Shown here: piece after piece, positions 61,601 through 64,000 of the stretch
Numbering within the stretch: the stretch's first letter is position 1
Layout: every line of letters starts with the position of its first letter
Source: Bacteroidota bacterium
Lineage (GTDB): Bacteria > Bacteroidota > Bacteroidia > NS11-12g > UBA955
DNA: 64,000 nt
Assembly (NCBI GenBank): GCA_025354385.1
Contig: JANXMZ010000039.1
Location: 1 to 64,000, forward strand
Direction: 5' to 3'
Notes under the pieces: generated by a model
Seen by the model: the letters and a program-made list of their open reading frames with translations, nothing else
Databases searched by the model: none
What the model was told of the DNA's origin: nothing
Made by a program: the position numbers and the translations under genes

Positions 61601-64000
61601 GTACCCCTATAACTTTTGACACTAACCATGATTCTTGTATTTTTACAACCACTGCCCACCATAATTTTAGCCTTGGTTTTGGGTTCGAATACAACACCAT
61701 TTAAACAGGCAATTGTAATTGCATCTGGAAGCAAATATTTTCCAGCTTTTTTAGGCATAACTTTAAATGAAATTTCAGTGGTAATTATCTCTCCTCTGCC
61801 ATCTTTGCCGCTCATAATCGCTCTGTAGGTGCCTGCTTCCTTAATATCATTGGGTAATAAAACAAAATTATTTTTAGTTTCATTTACCAATTCGCGTGTT
61901 AATACGAATGTTGTATTTTCTTTTGTATGATAAGTTCTATTGGGAAACCAAATTTTAAAATCAGATTGAGAAATGGCAATGGTATCCGTTTCATCCCATG
62001 TTCTATTGTGCATAACCTCATTCGGTTCTATTATTTTTTCGATTTTTATTGCACCAGTAAAGGGCAAAGCTTGGTCTTGCAAATTAGTAGGATTGATTTT
62101 AAAATGTATAATAGAACCGAGCCAATTATCGTTGCTATTGCTAATTTCAAATTGCCTGTCGGTATAAGCTAGTGTCATAGTGTATTGGCATGTTTTTACT
62201 TCTCCATTAATATCTGTAATGGTGGCGTTTACTTCAAAAATAAAATAAGGATTATTGGTTTTGTTTTCAGTCTCGTCTGCCAAGGCCTTAAAGTTCACAA
62301 TAAATTGTCCATTTTTATCGGTCTCAGTTTGTCCATTGTCTATGTTCATTTCATGACCGCTTTCTCCTCTCCACCAATAATCATATCTGGGTCTTAATTT
62401 TCTAACAACATTATATTCCACTTTAGCGCCATGAACAGCATAACCGGCAAATGCTTTTGCCTCTCCTGTTAAACTGATACTGTCGTTTAATTGGTAGGCC
62501 GTTTTTGGGGTTAAAAATACTGCCTTGTATTTGGGGCGCTTGTATTCTTCTACTTTTATGCTGGTCGCATATTTTTCATTCACATAAATGTAAAAATCGC
62601 CAGAATTAAAACCGCCCTTTGGCAAAATATACTCGCCACTGCAGCTTCCAAAGGTATTGGTGCTAAGGTTTAGGCGTTTTTTTTCTTCGTTATTATTATC
62701 CTTAAAAACAATGTTCGCTTTTGCATTTTCTATTGTTTTTTTTGCTTTGTTATCGTAAGCGATGCATTTAACATACACAGTTTGACCAGGTCTATAGATG
62801 ATGCGGTCGGTAATAATTTTATAAGCTATGTCATTGGTTTCAGCATTGTAATAAGTATTAGAATAATTAGAATAATTGGTATACAATTGGTGTTTGCCAA
62901 TTTCAATTAGGGTATTGATACTTCTATCTTTATTGGGAACAGTGCTCATATCTATTCTTCCCTTTGCGTCTGTTTTGCCAGTATGAATTCTTTTGTAACG
63001 CTGCGGATTATTTGAATTATATTCATCCTCATATACTTGATAAAATTCATTGGCGTAAGGTTCACCATTTATGGCATTTATTAAGAGGAGCTTATTTCCA
63101 TCTTGTATGTTTGTATAAGGCGCTATAGAAATAATACCAAAGGTGGCTGGCGATACTTTGTTGTTAAGTGTATCTGTGCTGCAAGCTACTAATATATACG
63201 TTCCATTGCTAAGACTATCTATAGCTATTTCTGCGCTGTGGGTATTATAATCTTTGAATTTGGGAAGCTTTATAAGTTGTGATGGAATGCTCAAATTTAT
63301 ACTGTCTAGGTATTCATAGGTAGAAAGATAGTCGTAATTATAACGGTACTGTGTTTTTTCAAGATAATCAATATAGTTTATTGGGTATGCCTTTACAAAT
63401 AATTTATCCAAATTTTTATAATCTACCCTAGCCAGAATTTTTTTACTTGGGGCATTTAATTTTTCTATTTGTAAGCTTATTTCAAGTTTTTCTATATTCG
63501 CTTTAATATCTAATAATTTCCGCTCATTGATAAATTTTGGATACCTTGCAATTGCAGAACCAATGATATCAATGGCCTTAATAGGGTCAGTATTTTGGTA
63601 ATACAGGGCTATTTGCTCTGCAACTAGGTTGCTATAGGCCTTGCTAATGTATTCTTTCAAAAGGAATTCAAGTGCTGTAATGTACAAAGTATCTTCTTGC
63701 GAATATCGATAGTGCAATTCGTTTAAACGCTGAATCTCAAAATAGATATAGGCATCGGTTTCGGATTTAATACCGCTTAAAAAAGCTTGGTACAATCGCA
63801 AGCGTTTGTATTCATTTTTTGGATCTTGCTCACCACTAAAATTACCAATTAAGAATATATCACCGGGGGCTAAAGCTTTTTTGGCTGAAGGACTTTTATA
63901 GGTACCATTGTAATCTATTTCTAAATCACTGAGTGTTTCAATAGCGCTTCTTATTATGGTTTGATGAATACTGAGTTTAAAATCGGTATTTGTAAAATTG
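58597..64000 (-). CDS. Alpha-2-macroglobulin family protein, 5' end beyond the window
   Basis: The frame is open from the stop at 58597 to the right edge, giving about 1800 visible residues; a TTG at 63801 is not a real start because coding sequence continues beyond it. An MG2-like block (TDRIIYRPGQTVYVKCIAYD, VEEYKRPKYKAVF) is followed by central macroglobulin domains (YPHLKANAKGEIILEFTMPE) and a thioester-domain block FPHECAEQTFTRLYANAVAS, where CAEQ (60205-60216) corresponds to the CGEQ thioester motif with the Cys retained. The family traps proteases in the periplasm; the signal or lipobox is outside the window. No PBP1c gene is visible next to it. Confidence 0.93.
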   Translation of the reverse strand, partial: NFTNTDFKLSIHQTIIRSAIETLSDLEIDYNGTYKSPSAKKALAPGDIFLIGNFSGEQDPKNEYKRLRLYQAFLSGIKSETDAYIYFEIQRLNELHYRYSQEDTLYITALEFLLKEYISKAYSNLVAEQIALYYQNTDPIKAIDIIGSAIARYPKFINERKLLDIKANIEKLEISLQIEKLNAPSKKILARVDYKNLDKLFVKAYPINYIDYLEKTQYRYNYDYLSTYEYLDSINLSIPSQLIKLPKFKDYNTHSAEIAIDSLSNGTYILVACSTDTLNNKVSPATFGIISIAPYTNIQDGNKLLLINAINGEPYANEFYQVYEDEYNSNNPQRYKRIHTGKTDAKGRIDMSTVPNKDRSINTLIEIGKHQLYTNYSNYSNTYYNAETNDIAYKIITDRIIYRPGQTVYVKCIAYDNKAKKTIENAKANIVFKDNNNEEKKRLNLSTNTFGSCSGEYILPKGGFNSGDFYIYVNEKYATSIKVEEYKRPKYKAVFLTPKTAYQLNDSISLTGEAKAFAGYAVHGAKVEYNVVRKLRPRYDYWWRGESGHEMNIDNGQTETDKNGQFIVNFKALADETENKTNNPYFIFEVNATITDINGEVKTCQYTMTLAYTDRQFEISNSNDNWLGSIIHFKINPTNLQDQALPFTGAIKIEKIIEPNEVMHNRTWDETDTIAISQSDFKIWFPNRTYHTKENTTFVLTRELVNETKNNFVLLPNDIKEAGTYRAIMSGKDGRGEIITTEISFKVMPKKAGKYLLPDAITIACLNGVVFEPKTKAKIMVGSGCKNTRIMVSVKSYRGTIIEKEILLNKSSQIIEIPVTAADRGNIEISAYTVYNYQLYTENITLNVPYTNKELSLSLSSFRDDIEPGSKEKWIVKLKGPASEKAAMESVAGMYDQSLDDLWEPNSWNFSVFDNYYQYFRINGSFEILQFNPLYNMEGDNYSSNYSFDFPEYNYNANSIYNSRIYSWSFGDGNGVSSNNRLYSYTSNIGYKSDEKLVLHPGSYGAIEAPSTSLYIDPSSEPATSTVTPTVIRKNFNETAFFYPHLKANAKGEIILEFTMPEALTQWKMRMFSHSTTMQTGYLEHSITTSKKVMVQPNIPRFLRQGDAINIGSKIINTTAQAINAKVNFTVTDESTGEALNWVKSFNEKTIVVPANSNAPVNFSIHIPDYTGVVSITITVNSGYFSDGEQHSLPVLSNRTLITETMPLTIREAGIQNVEFTALKNNKSTTLVHEKMSVEISSNPAWYAIQALPYMMEFPHECAEQTFTRLYANAVASHLANSNPEIKKVYAAWERAASDGNGLQSKLILNPDLKNTLIEETPWLAEAKNESERMRRLGALFNSEKMNEELQTAYEKLKQMQFENGGFGWFKGMQENNYITQTIVIGFGKMQKMGIDISRYQEMIDKAISYLDREAERDYMFYIYPKNSIKIYPPNLSYLYCKSFFPQKGLNPKDSIVQFYLINSKSTWVNNSLMGRAQLASAIKVLDPSSEIPALVLKSFNETAKQNNLMGMYWPSNKGGYYWYDATVETQAAIIEFYSHFGNEQNTIKEQQIWLLRQKQTQNWKTTRATADACYALIMNGNFLNSKQMVSVSINNIVIKPENTEEGTGYYRENIAKENITANSSNVQLNARSSDFAYGAIYWQYFEQLDKIQNPVTEGDAFTVTKTIYKIVNTANGQQKIEVKDGNLQVGDLVEISLSIRSNRNMEFVHIKDLRGSGTEPIDVLSEYHWMNNLGYYQSTKDASTSFFIDYLPKGIFQLNYTLKVEQSGVYNAGIATAECMYAPEYSANSGVAVTLNVKE

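Noticed and set aside
63799..63801. TTG at 63801 as the start of the alpha-2-macroglobulin gene
   Set aside because: The reading frame continues with protein-like sequence to the right edge, so the real start lies outside the window.

Overview
The window is AT-rich bacterial chromosome from a member of the Bacteroidota. The evidence is consistent: proteins ending in type IX secretion (T9SS) sorting domains of type A and type B (gliding-motility C-terminal type), a FecI/FecR sigma/anti-sigma pair with an STN-domain partner, a TonB-dependent receptor with an N-terminal CarboxypepD_reg-like domain, a DUF2807 lipoprotein, and promoters of the Bacteroidota form TTTG-N19/20-TAnnTTTG. The sequence does not allow a call below phylum. 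I see no rRNA, tRNA, CRISPR array, transposase or phage gene.

Layout. Positions 1-6355: the tail of a T9SS cargo protein, then a minus-strand group of glycosyltransferase, SGNH-like protein and MBOAT O-acyltransferase, then a plus-strand pair of a T9SS type B beta-propeller protein and an outer-membrane barrel protein. The propeller gene's signal peptide is out of frame across a run of 16 T. Positions 6378-25403: a long minus-strand surface-glycan locus. Its upstream half is an almost complete CMP-legionaminic-acid-type nonulosonate pathway (LegB, LegC, LegH, LegI, GNAT, LegG, PIG-L). A large T9SS type B protein sits inside it, and PtmE and LegF/NeuA follow. The downstream half holds two methyltransferases, a possible deacetylase-fold protein, a GT-B-like protein, a Wzx flippase, a glycosyltransferase and WecB. 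Positions 25543-27758: lpdA and a membrane protein.

Positions 27869-34871: a regulatory and outer-membrane block on the minus strand: TonB-dependent receptor, a 57-bp folded repeat, DUF2807 lipoprotein, ECF sigma factor, FecR, and an STN protein with thirteen roughly 16-residue repeats and a predicted barrel but no TonB receptor architecture. Positions 34979-46418: mixed genes, including a pentameric ligand-gated ion channel homologue, a von Willebrand A protein, a DUF2238 membrane protein, DinB, a delta-60-repeat T9SS protein and an M1 metallopeptidase. Positions 46568-64000: mostly housekeeping (valS, aspS, cbpA/cbpM, thiL, iscX) with small secreted proteins, ending in a large alpha-2-macroglobulin family gene cut by the right edge.

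How the genes fit together. The glycan locus probably makes, modifies and flips a nonulosonate-containing surface glycan, and the MBOAT/SGNH pair may O-acylate a glycan. The T9SS proteins are cell-surface cargo, and in Bacteroidota cargo is commonly anchored to surface polysaccharide, so the embedded adhesin-like gene may be functionally linked to the locus. The sigma/FecR/STN group looks like a cell-surface signalling unit. Several genes have a TAnnTTTG box ending only 5-7 bases before the start codon, which suggests leaderless or very short-leader transcripts.
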